Origin: Acidobacteriota bacterium
Lineage (GTDB): Bacteria > Acidobacteriota > Thermoanaerobaculia > UBA5066
NCBI GenBank assembly: GCA_008363385.1
Contig: RHKY01000006.1
Location: forward strand, 62,001 to 126,000
Reading direction: 5' to 3'
Length of the DNA: 64,000 bases
Shown here: positions 1 to 7,485 of the stretch, piece after piece
How the letters are laid out: the number at the start of each line of letters is the position of its first letter
How positions within the stretch are numbered: position 1 is the stretch's first letter
The notes under the pieces: model-generated
Database searches by the model: none
Told to the model about the DNA's origin: nothing
What the model saw: the letters and a program-made list of their open reading frames with translations, nothing else
Position numbers and translations under genes: made by a program

Positions 1-435
1 GCTCGTCACTTCCTGGCCAGGTCCCTCTGGATGACGGACCGATTCGAGGAGGCCGTCGCCGAGTACGGTCGGCTCTGGGGACCGGCGAGCGAACCGACGC
101 GGGTGCTCGAAGACGCGTTGCGAAAGAGCGGTCCTCGCGACGCGGCGAAGGCGCTGGCCGACCATCTCGCGGCGAATCCGGACGCCTCGGTGGGAAGCGC
201 GACCGAGGTCGCCGCGTTCTACTCGATCGCCGGCGAGCCGGACCGGGCCTTCGCCTGGCTCGAGAGGGCCTTCGCGCGACGCACGCCCGGCCTCCTGCAC
301 GTGCCCGTCGACCCGTTCTTCGACCCCATCCGGGCCGAGCCGCGCATCGACGATCTCTGCCGGCGCGTCGGGCTGCCGGTGGAGGCGTGGCGCGGAATGG
401 GGGCTTCGCCGCATCCGCCCATCGAGCCGGCGTAG
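1..435 (+). CDS. C-terminal fragment of a TPR-type protein (5' end outside window)
   Basis: The reading frame is open from base 1, so the ATG at 31 is probably internal and the gene starts before the window. The C-terminal part reads as a helical-repeat protein. The segment around residues 65-115 of the visible part (EPDRAFAWLERAF, then VDPFFDPIRAEPRIDDLCRRVGLP) resembles the end of TPR domains attached to Ser/Thr kinases or winged-helix regulators, where DP-F-PIR-PRF-LL-R-GLP is a recurrent signature. The effector domain is not visible, so the function is not assigned. Confidence 0.6.
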   Translation, partial: ARHFLARSLWMTDRFEEAVAEYGRLWGPASEPTRVLEDALRKSGPRDAAKALADHLAANPDASVGSATEVAAFYSIAGEPDRAFAWLERAFARRTPGLLHVPVDPFFDPIRAEPRIDDLCRRVGLPVEAWRGMGASPHPPIEPA

Positions 436-560
436 GAGCGGACGTCCCCGGACCTTCGGTCTACAGGGGGGGTTCTCGCCGGGTACCGGATACCGTGCGC
501 CGGGAGCGGATACCCCGGCGGTACACGGACGGAGCGTACGCCGCTGATGCCGCAGAACAC

Positions 561-586
561 GATGAGCCCCGTTCCCGGGGCTCATC
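561..586. terminator. Hairpin between convergent genes
   Basis: A perfect 11-bp stem (GATGAGCCCCG with its complement) closes a 4-base loop. It sits 37 bases beyond the stop of the DUF5666 gene on the minus strand and 125 bases after the TPR fragment. There is no U-run on either side, so it is a probable but not classical bidirectional terminator. Confidence 0.5.
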
Positions 587-622
587 GAAGTCGTTCCCTG
601 AGGCGGTGAGGGGCTGTGGCTC

Positions 623-2335
623 CTATCGGGGAGACAGGATACGTGGGTCGTCGGTGCCGTTGTTGATGACAGAGGCGTAGGCGGCGAACGCGCCGCCCGG
701 AGTCGGCGTGGAGAGCACGAGGCGGGCCCCCGTGACCTCCCCCGTGGCGCCGACGGAGCGGCTGACCTCGTTGATCTGCCTCATGCCGAGCGGCTCGAGG
801 CGGACCCTGAGCGAACCGAGAACGCCACCCTTGTCATCGAAGAGGTTGAGGTCGACGTCGATCGCCTTCTCGACGGCGTTCGTCAGAACGAGATTCGTCC
901 GGAAGCGGGAGTCGTCCCGGACGCCGACGAGCGAGCGGGTGCGGTCGTCGCCGATGAGCTCGTTGCGCCCGGAGGCGCCGAGGCCCTGGCCGAACTCTCC
1001 GCCGCCGCCCGGAGTCGACGTCGTGCTCTCGACGACGAGGGTCGCGACGTTCGACGAGATCAGGATGGCGCCGTAGTCGTCGCTGATCGCGAAGGCGGAG
1101 GAGAGGACGTCGGTGAAGGTGATGGTGGCTCCGGCCACTAGCGTGAAGGACTTCTCGGGTCCGGTCCGGCCGTCACGTTCGTGCCCGAGGAAGCGAAGGG
1201 TGACCTGCGCCGCGGCGGAGCCGGTGTTCGAGATGGTGACGTTCGTCGTGTAGAAGGCGTCGTCCCGGCCCTGCTTGCGCGCGCTGGACGGGAGGAGCCA
1301 GGTGTTCGTCAGGTCGGATCCGCTGGTGGACGGGCCCCACTCGACCTCGATCCTGTCCGACAGGAGCGAACCGTCGGGTCGCGACGTGCCGTGGACCTCC
1401 ACCAGCGCTCCGAGGACGAGGGTCCCTCTCTCCTGGTCGATCGTGGTCGTTCCGGTGACGACGACGACGCGGCCACCGACCCGCCAGTCGCCGATCCATC
1501 CCGGTGTCGACGCCAGGAGCTCCACTGCGCCGTGGAAGCTCACCGGGCCAGCACCAGCTGGGGGAACGGCCCTGCGCAGCTCGATCTTCGACGCAGCGAG
1601 CGACCCGTCGGTGTTGGAGACCCCCTCGGCCTCGACGTAGGCGCCGACTGCGAACGTCCCGCCTTCGGCATTGAGAATCGTCGACGAGGTCACCTGGACG
1701 GTCCGGCCGGAGATCGTCCAGTCCCCGAGGGCCGGGCTGCCGGAGGGAAGCGACTCGATCAGCCCGAAGACGTGAAAGTCCTCGCCCGCTTGCCCTCCGC
1801 CGCCACCGCCCGTGCCGCCGCGGACCTCGATCTCCTCGGCGTCCACCGAGCCGTCAGCTCGCTCGGTGCCGTGGATCTCCACCGTCGACCCGACCTTCGG
1901 GATTCCGTTCGTCTCGACGACGCGGGTCGCGGCCGTGACGTGGACCGTGCGTCCACCGACGACCCAGGTGCCGGTGTACCCGGTCGCGGGCATCGACGAG
2001 ACGACGGCCGTGAAGCGGGCGGGCGTCCCAGCGCCGTCGTCGCCGGTCTTCACCTCGACGTTCTTCGCGTCGACCGAGCCGTCCGCGCGGAGAGTGCCCC
2101 GAACCCGGACGGTGGCGCCGACCTTCGCCGGGCCAAGGCCCTGCTCGATCTCCGTCGAGGCTGAGACGTGCACGATCTTGCCGGCGACGGTCCAATCGCC
2201 GACGAGTCCGCCTGCCGGGAGGGTCTCAACGGAGCCGAAGAACTCGTACAGGGAGTCCCCACTCGAAGCTGCGGCTGGGATGCCCACGGCGGCGAGGACG
2301 AACAGGACGGCCAGGGCGGTGATTCTCATTCTCAT
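623..2335 (-). CDS. Secreted DUF5666-repeat protein
   Basis: The 570-aa protein begins with a signal peptide (MRMRITALAVLFVLAAVG..AAA). Four tandem repeats of about 65 aa follow, each with the pattern G-W-V-GR-V-VT-T-I..VG..VEV.GT...DGS..A..IEV, which is the DUF5666 beta domain. The C-terminal 220 aa (WLLPSSARKQGRDDAFYTTN onward) is a separate Gly/Ser-rich beta domain. I chose the ATG at 2335 over the upstream ATG at 2365 because AGGAGA lies at the right distance before 2335. It is probably exported to the periplasm or surface. The function of DUF5666 is not known. It stands alone, with Crp-like sites upstream. Confidence 0.85.
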   Translation of the reverse strand: MRMRITALAVLFVLAAVGIPAAASSGDSLYEFFGSVETLPAGGLVGDWTVAGKIVHVSASTEIEQGLGPAKVGATVRVRGTLRADGSVDAKNVEVKTGDDGAGTPARFTAVVSSMPATGYTGTWVVGGRTVHVTAATRVVETNGIPKVGSTVEIHGTERADGSVDAEEIEVRGGTGGGGGGQAGEDFHVFGLIESLPSGSPALGDWTISGRTVQVTSSTILNAEGGTFAVGAYVEAEGVSNTDGSLAASKIELRRAVPPAGAGPVSFHGAVELLASTPGWIGDWRVGGRVVVVTGTTTIDQERGTLVLGALVEVHGTSRPDGSLLSDRIEVEWGPSTSGSDLTNTWLLPSSARKQGRDDAFYTTNVTISNTGSAAAQVTLRFLGHERDGRTGPEKSFTLVAGATITFTDVLSSAFAISDDYGAILISSNVATLVVESTTSTPGGGGEFGQGLGASGRNELIGDDRTRSLVGVRDDSRFRTNLVLTNAVEKAIDVDLNLFDDKGGVLGSLRVRLEPLGMRQINEVSRSVGATGEVTGARLVLSTPTPGGAFAAYASVINNGTDDPRILSPR

Positions 2336-2389
2336 TTTCCTTGTCTCCTGCCTGTTAGTGCGCACGCCTCACGCGAAGGGTCCCTCAGG

Positions 2390-2405
2390 TGTGAAGCGGA
2401 TCACA
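2390..2405. promoter_or_regulatory. Crp/FNR-family binding site (TGTGA-N6-TCACA)
   Basis: TGTGA-AGCGGA-TCACA is a perfect match to the classical Crp palindrome. It lies 55 bases upstream of the DUF5666 gene start. A Crp-family regulator is the natural candidate, but none is encoded in the window. Confidence 0.5.
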
Positions 2406-2466
2406 CGGGGCCGCGTGCCCATGAGACGCATGTCACGGAATGCGGCTCCAAGAGGGGCTTCGGACC

Positions 2467-2480
2467 GTGATCGAGATCAC
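2467..2480. promoter_or_regulatory. Second Crp-like palindrome (GTGA-N6-TCAC)
   Basis: GTGA-TCGAGA-TCAC is centred 76 bp from the perfect site at 2390-2405, upstream of the same minus-strand gene. The core matches but the outer T/A pair is missing, so this is a weaker site. Confidence 0.35.
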
Positions 2481-2759
2481 CGTCCCGTGCAGGCTCTTCA
2501 TGTCTCCTGCCGCAGGCCAGGGGAGCCAGCCGGATCATGCGGCCTTACCTGGACGCCATCGCGTGACGGCCGGGTCGAGGAAGGAACCCGCGGCTTTCGT
2601 CCTTGAGCGCTGGAAGGACCGGTCGAGCTCGATGTTCCCCGACCGGAAACGCGAGCGATCGTCCTCCCGCGTCAGGGCGCGGCTGAGCACGGCCACGCCG
2701 GGTCAGCCCTGCCCGGTGCCCCGCATCAGCCGCCTCATGGGGGCCGTCGGCTTGCGCGG

Positions 2760-3008
2760 CCGCCTGACCCGACCGACGAGCCGAGACTCCTCCTGGCCGC
2801 GGGGCGCCACATCGGCGAGGGCTTCGACGACTCCCGCCTGGACACCCTGCTCCTCGCCAAGCCGATCTCCTGGCGAGGGACACTCGTGCGTCACGCCGGG
2901 CGCCTGCACCGGCCGCACGCGGGAGAGGTCGGATCGGGCATCGTCGACTACGTCGATCGCGAGGTCCCCATGCTCGCCAGGATGTTCGAGAGGAGGAGGA
3001 CGGGCTAG
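2760..3008 (+). pseudogene. Remnant of a DEAD/DEAH-box helicase (C-terminal end)
   Basis: An uninterrupted stretch encodes LLLAAGRHIGEGFDDSRLDT, then LAKPISWRGTLVRHAGRLHR and DYVDREVPMLARMFERR, ending at a TAG at 3006. This matches motifs V-VI and the C-terminal tail of a superfamily 2 helicase family, where the segments GEGFDD-RLDTL and the arginine-finger motif GRLHR are diagnostic. No start codon or ATPase core is present. Upstream bases around 2580-2640 show a faint match in another frame, which implies frameshift decay. It lies in the chromosomal flank just outside the island. Confidence 0.6.
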
Positions 3009-3098
3009 AGGTCGATCGGCTACCGCGAGGCAGCCAGCGTCAGTCAGACCGTTCTTCCGAGCGACGGCGGTGACCTCGCTGGCGATCGAAACGGCGAT

Positions 3099-3119
3099 CC
3101 ACTTGAATCACACAAGTGG
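3099..3119. repeat. Short perfect inverted repeat
   Basis: CCACTTG, a 7-base loop and CAAGTGG form a perfect 7-bp stem in non-coding DNA after the helicase remnant. It has no U-run and its role is unknown. Confidence 0.3.
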
Positions 3120-3323
3120 TAGGTCGCGATCTGCGTGACCGGCCACGGGGTCTGCGAGTCGTCGGCCGCGCTCCCAATCCGCTGTTCCAGAAGATCCTAT
3201 GGGACCGGACGGCCTCTCGCCGGCGACAGCGCCTCACCCCCCGCTGACGCAAGGTGGACACAAGCGGGGACAGCGGGTCGAAAGCTCGACCCGCGCGAAG
3301 CTCCTTGAATCGTTCAGATCGAG

Positions 3324-3347
3324 TGGTCGGGACGGCGGGATTCGAAC
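3324..3347 (-). repeat. Extra copy of the tRNA-Pro 3' terminus
   Basis: These 24 bases are identical to the first 24 bases of the att repeat at 3540 (CCA end, acceptor 3' strand and T-loop of tRNA-Pro on the minus strand). Beyond the T-loop the T-stem no longer pairs, so this is not a tRNA. Together with the copy at 3540 it flanks a 192-bp GC-rich unit. Confidence 0.65.
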
Positions 3348-3539
3348 GCGCCCGCCCACGATCGCTTCGCGATCTGTCGCGCCTCGCCCTGGGGGCGCGC
3401 TGTCCGCCTGCCATGAGGCGGGGGCTCCCTCTCGCTTCGCTCGCTCCCGCCCCCGCACCCCCGGGGTCGCGGGTTCGAACCGGGCTTCGACTCCTGCCGA
3501 AACGAAAACGAGCGCCGGAGCGCTCGATCCTCGTCACAT
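3348..3539. repeat. tRNA-linked GC-rich unit of 192 bp
   Basis: This non-coding unit lies between two copies of the tRNA-Pro 3' end. It holds several hairpins (GATCGC-TTC-GCGATC at 3360-3374; the terminator at 3509-3526) and a T-arm-like GCGGGTTCGAAC at 3469-3480 in opposite orientation. The 17 bases at 3463-3479 are the exact reverse complement of 3557-3573 inside the tRNA fragment. ORFs across this stretch are artefacts of tRNA-like sequence. Confidence 0.5.
3509..3526 (-). terminator. Original tRNA-Pro terminator, now orphaned
   Basis: On the minus strand CGAGCGC-TCCG-GCGCTCG is a perfect 7-bp stem with a tetraloop, followed directly by TTTTCGTTT. It lies 14 bases beyond the CCA end of the tRNA-Pro fragment. 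It therefore looks like the intrinsic terminator of tRNA-Pro before the island separated it from the intact gene at 54279. Confidence 0.7.
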
Positions 3540-3584
3540 TGGTCGGGACGGCGGGATTCGAACCCGCGACCCCTTGAACCCCAT
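3540..3584 (-). repeat. Left attachment site: tRNA-Pro 3' half
   Basis: The 45 bases are identical to 54279-54323. Read on the minus strand they run from the anticodon loop (ATGGGGT) through the T-arm and acceptor strand to CCA. Identity stops exactly at the anticodon loop, a typical crossover region for tyrosine recombinases that use tRNA genes. Confidence 0.9.
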
Positions 3585-3655
3585 CGGCGCCTCCTGTCTG
3601 CGGACAGCCGCAACCAGCCATATATCATAGATTTACGGTGGCACGACTTTTTCCC

Positions 3656-3697
3656 GGGGTATCTAGGGACAGCTTGGGACGACGAAATTAGATACCC
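3656..3697. promoter_or_regulatory. Arm-type recombinase sites, left end
   Basis: Two copies of the motif TAGATACCC occur near the left attachment site: CTAGATACCCC on the minus strand (3656-3666) and ATTAGATACCC on the plus strand (3687-3697). The same motif occurs twice beside the right attachment site (54190-54210). Matching repeats at both ends, outside the core, fit arm-type binding sites for the recombinase or its HTH partner. Confidence 0.55.
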
Positions 3698-3923
3698 ACG
3701 CCTATTCCTCTAAGGTGACAGCTGAGCCAGTTGCAAGGGGCTTCTCACGGGGCCTCTCACGTAACCCTACCGGAGCGGATCCCCTACCCGCTGCCTGTCG
3801 ACGCCTCACAGCGGTCCTGGGACCCGCCTCGGAGTCGGACTTCTTCCCGTCGTCTGAGAATCGCCGATGCGACCGACTCCCAGGTCACCCGCGTTGAATG
3901 CGAGTGGCTGCCCACCCTCGGCG
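3698..3923. other. Non-coding left end of the island
   Basis: About 225 bases between the arm-type sites and the metal-operon promoter. I see no credible gene; short ORFs here lack ribosome sites and protein-like composition. Confidence 0.5.
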
Positions 3924-3952
3924 TTGACACGTTGGCGAATCATTTCTATGCT
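3924..3952 (+). promoter_or_regulatory. Sigma-70 promoter of the metal-resistance operon
   Basis: TTGACA (3924-3929), a 17-base spacer and TATGCT (3947-3952) make a near-consensus promoter 27 bases before the sensor gene. It rules out the earlier in-frame ATG at 3952 as start, because that codon overlaps the -10 box. Confidence 0.75.
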
Positions 3953-3961
3953 TGCTCAAGC
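3950..3961. promoter_or_regulatory. Probable metal-sensor operator
   Basis: GCTTG-CT-CAAGC is a palindrome that overlaps the end of the -10 box and the expected transcription start. ArsR/SmtB repressors bind such short palindromes at their own promoters. Binding by the adjacent sensor is an inference. Confidence 0.45.
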
Positions 3962-3978
3962 GAGGCGGGAGCCGCGCG

Positions 3979-4395
3979 ATGAACCAAGCGAAGATCTCCG
4001 AAACGGCGAGGCTCCATCACGGAAGAACCGGGCGGGCCGAGAAGTGCGCCGTGTTTCGCGTCGACGAGGCTCGCGTGCGCCGTGGACGTGAAGCGCTTCC
4101 CCCAGATTCGGAGCTTCGGGGAATCGCCGAGACGTTCAAGGTCCTGGCTCATCCGACCCGGGTGAAGATGATCCGGGCCCTCGCCGGTGGCGAGCTGTGT
4201 GTCTGCGAGATCGCGGAAGTCATCGGGCTCTCGGTCTCGGCGACCTCGCACCAGCTCCATCAGCTGCGGGACCTCCGGATCGTCCGTTCTCGCTCGGAGG
4301 GTAAGCTCGTTCACTATTCCCTGCAGGCCCCGTTCGTCGTCGCCCTGCTCGATGACTGCGCGTGCCACATCTCAGACCAGCGGGCGCGCGCATGA
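3979..4395 (+). CDS. ArsR/SmtB-family metal-responsive repressor
   Basis: The 138-aa winged-helix protein has LAHPTRVKMIRAL, the recognition region SVSATSHQLHQLRDLRIV and the beta-wing SRSEGKLVHYSL typical of the family. The helix motif ELCVCEIAEV carries the Cys-Val-Cys pair used for metal binding in ArsR/CadC-type sensors, and an N-terminal CAVFRV supplies another cysteine as in CadC. DDCACH at the C-terminus may add ligands. It is expected to repress its own operon until Cd/Pb/Zn/Cu-like metal binds. The start at 3979 is set by the promoter. It overlaps the next gene by ATGA. Confidence 0.85.
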   Translation: MNQAKISETARLHHGRTGRAEKCAVFRVDEARVRRGREALPPDSELRGIAETFKVLAHPTRVKMIRALAGGELCVCEIAEVIGLSVSATSHQLHQLRDLRIVRSRSEGKLVHYSLQAPFVVALLDDCACHISDQRARA

Positions 4396-4724
4396 ATCGG
4401 CGGGTCCTGTCTCTTTTCGTCCTGTTCGTCTTTGTCGCCGGTTCGAGCCTCGCGACCGCAGACGAAGTGCTGCACTCCTCGGTGAGGAACGGCCCGTCGG
4501 TTCCGTCGGCGGCCGACTCATGTCCCGACCCGGGGACTGACGGCCAGCCCTGCGGACCGACCTGCCTGTGCCTGTGCTGCCCTGGCCACGCCAACGGCCT
4601 CGCCGTTTTCGCGCCCCGGCCATCAATCGGGATTCCTCCCTCGAGCGAGTTCGAGCTCGAAGCCCACGACGACCTTCGTCCGAAGGGCGTCCTTCACGGC
4701 ATCTTCCATCCTCCTCGCGCCTGA
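4392..4724 (+). CDS. Small exported Cys-rich protein
   Basis: This 110-aa protein has a clear signal peptide (MNRRVLSLFVLFVFVAGSSLATA). A mature cysteine cluster, CGPTCLCLCCPGH, lies near residues 54-66, with another Cys at about 45. It is translationally coupled to the metal sensor and precedes the efflux pump, so a periplasmic metal-binding or delivery role is likely but inferred. I do not recognise a named family. Confidence 0.65.
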   Translation: MNRRVLSLFVLFVFVAGSSLATADEVLHSSVRNGPSVPSAADSCPDPGTDGQPCGPTCLCLCCPGHANGLAVFAPRPSIGIPPSSEFELEAHDDLRPKGVLHGIFHPPRA

Positions 4725-4832
4725 CGCTCTCTTCTCGAGAGACAGCCGGGACGCCGCGCGTCGTGCGCAGACCCGGTCCAGGCGTAACCGCGACACCCCA
4801 GACGGGTGTCCGTGTCAGGTAGGAGTCCGAAG

Positions 4833-6131
4833 GTGCATTCCATTCCCATTCGCAGATCCCTCCGGGGGCTCTTGTGCCTCCCTGGGTTCGTTCTTCTCGC
4901 GGGAGGCCCGGCGTTCGCGGGTCCGCAGGACCCAGCCGCCGCGTCAGCCACGTCGCATGTGGCACATTCCCCCCTCGAGCTGACCTGGCCGGACGTCGTC
5001 CGGCTCGCCGAAGCTCATCCACGGCTGGCGGCTGGCCAGCTCGAGGTCGAGGCGGCCCGCAAGGGAGTGGACGCCGCTGGTGCCATCCCGAACCCGAGCA
5101 TCGAAGCCGAGGTCGGAAAGGGCAGGGCCAGAACCGGGGACGACTCCCGCACGGAGAGCGGGCTGGCGCTGAGCATCCCCTTCGACTGGCTCGCTCAACG
5201 CGGGTCGAGAGTCGAGGCGGCCCGCGCCGAGGTCGACGTCGCCGTCGCAGAGAGCCGCTCGTTGCGGCGGGAGGTCCTCTTTCAGCTCCGGACTCTCTTC
5301 TGGAGCCTCGCTTACGAGCAGGCACACGTGGCGGTGCTCGAGACTCTCGAATCGCAAACCTCCAGCCTGGCGTTCACCGTGAAGCGGCGCGTCGAGACAG
5401 GTGAGGTTCGACCCGTCGAGGGCCCGCTCGTAGAGATCGAGCTCGAGAAGGTCCGGAGCGAGCTGGAGTCGGCGCGGACGCTCCTTCGGGGCCGCCAGGC
5501 GGCGCTCGGTCGATGGCTCGGGGCTCCAGCGGACCGACCGCCTTTCGCGAAGGCCGATCTCGGCGCGCTCCCGGCCGTCATGGGCCGCGACGAGGCGCTC
5601 ACGCGGGCGCGCGCCTCGGACCCCTCCCTCGCCAAGGCGAACGCCCGCTCGCGCGTCCTGGCCGCGGACGTCAGGTCCGAGCGCAAGGCCCCGATCCCGA
5701 CCTTCTCCCTCCGGGGCTTCGTCGCGGACGAGCTCGACCGTGAGGCATGGGGCGTCGGAGTCTCCGTCGGAATCCCGGTCTGGAACTGGAACTCGGCGCG
5801 CATCGCCCAGGCCGAGGCGAAGCTCACGGCAGGCAGGAGGCAGGCCGAAGCCTCCGCCGTGGAGGTCGATGCGACGGTGATCGAGGCCCAGGCCGCGTGC
5901 AACGCGTCGGTCGCGACGGCGACCCGCTTCCGGGACGCCATCGTCCCCCGCTCCGAGACCGCCGCCTTCACCATGGAACGAACCTACCAACTGGGCGAGG
6001 TGAGCCTTCTCCCGGTGATCGACGCGCGTCGAACCCTTCTCGACTCGCGCCGTCTCTTCCTGAACGCTCTCGTCGAGGCCCAGGTCGCCTGCACCCGCCT
6101 CGGCGCCCTTGCCGGAGAGGAGCTCCCATGA
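4833..6131 (+). CDS. TolC-family outer-membrane channel of a metal efflux pump
   Basis: The 432-aa protein has a signal peptide ending near AFAG, then two similar helical halves of the outer membrane efflux family (LTWPDVVRLAEAHPRLAAG; AGAIPNPSIEAEVGKG; the second half with ARASDPSLAKANARSRVLAADV and GVGVSVGIPVWNWN). It should form the trimeric outer-membrane duct for the adaptor and RND pump that follow. The GTG at 4833 is preferred because AGGAG lies seven bases before it, while the GTG at 4806 has no ribosome site. Its stop overlaps the next start (ATGA). Confidence 0.85.
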   Translation: MHSIPIRRSLRGLLCLPGFVLLAGGPAFAGPQDPAAASATSHVAHSPLELTWPDVVRLAEAHPRLAAGQLEVEAARKGVDAAGAIPNPSIEAEVGKGRARTGDDSRTESGLALSIPFDWLAQRGSRVEAARAEVDVAVAESRSLRREVLFQLRTLFWSLAYEQAHVAVLETLESQTSSLAFTVKRRVETGEVRPVEGPLVEIELEKVRSELESARTLLRGRQAALGRWLGAPADRPPFAKADLGALPAVMGRDEALTRARASDPSLAKANARSRVLAADVRSERKAPIPTFSLRGFVADELDREAWGVGVSVGIPVWNWNSARIAQAEAKLTAGRRQAEASAVEVDATVIEAQAACNASVATATRFRDAIVPRSETAAFTMERTYQLGEVSLLPVIDARRTLLDSRRLFLNALVEAQVACTRLGALAGEELP

Positions 6132-7471
6132 ACACTCGCCCGCTCGCCTGCATCCTTCTCGCTCTCGCCGTTTCCGTCGTGAGCGCGTCCTGCCGAAAGG
6201 CCGCTCCCGCGCCCGCCGCCGCGAAGGCGGAGGGGAACGAAGCCGAAGGCCACGCCGCGCACGCGGACGAAGGCCTAGCGAAGGAGGCGGAGTCGAAGGA
6301 GCCGTCGGATCTCGACCGGCCGGTCGAAGAGCTGGTGTCCCTGACCTGCGAGCACAAGAAGAAGACGTTCGAGTGCGACGAGTGTCGCTACGAGACAGGC
6401 TTCGTGCGAGCGCCGGCGAGCCTCACCGAAGGCGGGCTCATCACGACCGTGAAGACCGAGCGCAAGAAGGTCGCCGTACCCGTCACCCTAACGGGTGAAG
6501 TCCGCTTCGACGAGCGGCGGGTCAGCCACGTGAGCTCTCAAGTGGAGGGGATCATCAGGGCGACCCACGCCACGCTGGGCGACAGGGTGAGGAAGGGCCA
6601 GCCGCTCGTCGAGATCGAGAGCGTCGCGGTCGGACAGGCCCAGGCGGCCTACCTCGAGGCGCAGAGCCTGCTCGCGCTGGCCCGGCGGAACTCCGAGCGG
6701 CTCTCCGAACTGCGCAAGGAGAACATCTCTTCCGAGAAGGAGAGCCTCCAGGCCCGGCAGGAGCTCGAAACCGCCGAGATCCGCGCGTCGAATGCACTGG
6801 GAACTCTGACGCGCCTCGGCGCCAGCGCCGAGGACGCGCGCGCTCTCACCAGCGCCACTGCCGGCGGACGCATCGTCCTGCGCTCCCCGATGGACGGCCT
6901 GGTCCTGACCCTGCACGCCGTGCCGGGCGAAACGGCCAAGAGCGACCAGTCTCTCGCCACGGTCGGCGACAACTCGACGGTCTGGGTATGGGCCGACCTC
7001 TACGAGCGCGACATCCTCTCCGTCGCTCGAGGACAAGCCGCCGGGCGGCTCGAGGCATCGGTTTCCGTCAAGGCCTACCCAAACGAGGAGTTCGCCGGGG
7101 CCGTCGACCTCGTCACCCAGGCGATGGAGGAGTCTTCCCGGACCGTGAAGGTCCGCGTCGAGGTCCGGAACCGGGCGGGACACCTGCTCTCGGGGATGTT
7201 CGCGAACGTCAAGCTGTACCTCCCGGGCACCGACGAGGCGCTCGCGATCCCCCGCAACGCCGTCCTGGAGGACGAGGGCCGTTCCTTCGTCTTCGTTCAC
7301 CACAAGGGCGACTATTACGTCCGCCGTCCCGTCACCATCGGGCGGACCTGGGCCGGTTGGGCCGAGGTCAGGAACGGTCTCCAGCCGGGCCAGGCCGTCG
7401 TCGCCGAGGGGGCCTTCCTCATGAAGTCCGACGTGCTGCGCTCGAAGATGGGCGCGGGCTGCGCGGACTGA
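6128..7471 (+). CDS. Periplasmic adaptor lipoprotein of a heavy-metal RND pump
   Basis: The 447-aa protein has a lipoprotein signal (VVSASC) and an acidic/Ala-rich linker. A short Cys motif (CEHKKKTFECDECRYETGFV, residues about 77-96) may bind zinc or copper. The membrane-fusion core follows: barrel-sandwich (RVRKGQPLVEIES), helical hairpin (LARRNSERLSELRKENISS) and beta-barrel (RIVLRSPMDGLVL). It connects the outer channel and the inner-membrane pump. The Cys motif is a feature of many heavy-metal adaptors of this type. It is coupled to the genes on both sides. Confidence 0.88.
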   Translation: MNTRPLACILLALAVSVVSASCRKAAPAPAAAKAEGNEAEGHAAHADEGLAKEAESKEPSDLDRPVEELVSLTCEHKKKTFECDECRYETGFVRAPASLTEGGLITTVKTERKKVAVPVTLTGEVRFDERRVSHVSSQVEGIIRATHATLGDRVRKGQPLVEIESVAVGQAQAAYLEAQSLLALARRNSERLSELRKENISSEKESLQARQELETAEIRASNALGTLTRLGASAEDARALTSATAGGRIVLRSPMDGLVLTLHAVPGETAKSDQSLATVGDNSTVWVWADLYERDILSVARGQAAGRLEASVSVKAYPNEEFAGAVDLVTQAMEESSRTVKVRVEVRNRAGHLLSGMFANVKLYLPGTDEALAIPRNAVLEDEGRSFVFVHHKGDYYVRRPVTIGRTWAGWAEVRNGLQPGQAVVAEGAFLMKSDVLRSKMGAGCAD

Positions 7472-7485
7472 CGGGGCAGCACGAC

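Noticed and set aside
3463-3480. Possible plus-strand tRNA T-arm
   Set aside because: GCGGG-TTCGAAC lacks a matching 3' stem strand and no acceptor or anticodon arm can be found; kept only as part of the repeat unit.
3199-3630. ORFs over 3.2-3.6 kb
   Set aside because: They translate tRNA 3' ends (peptides like [14 protein letters not shown]), a known annotation artefact at tRNA fragments.
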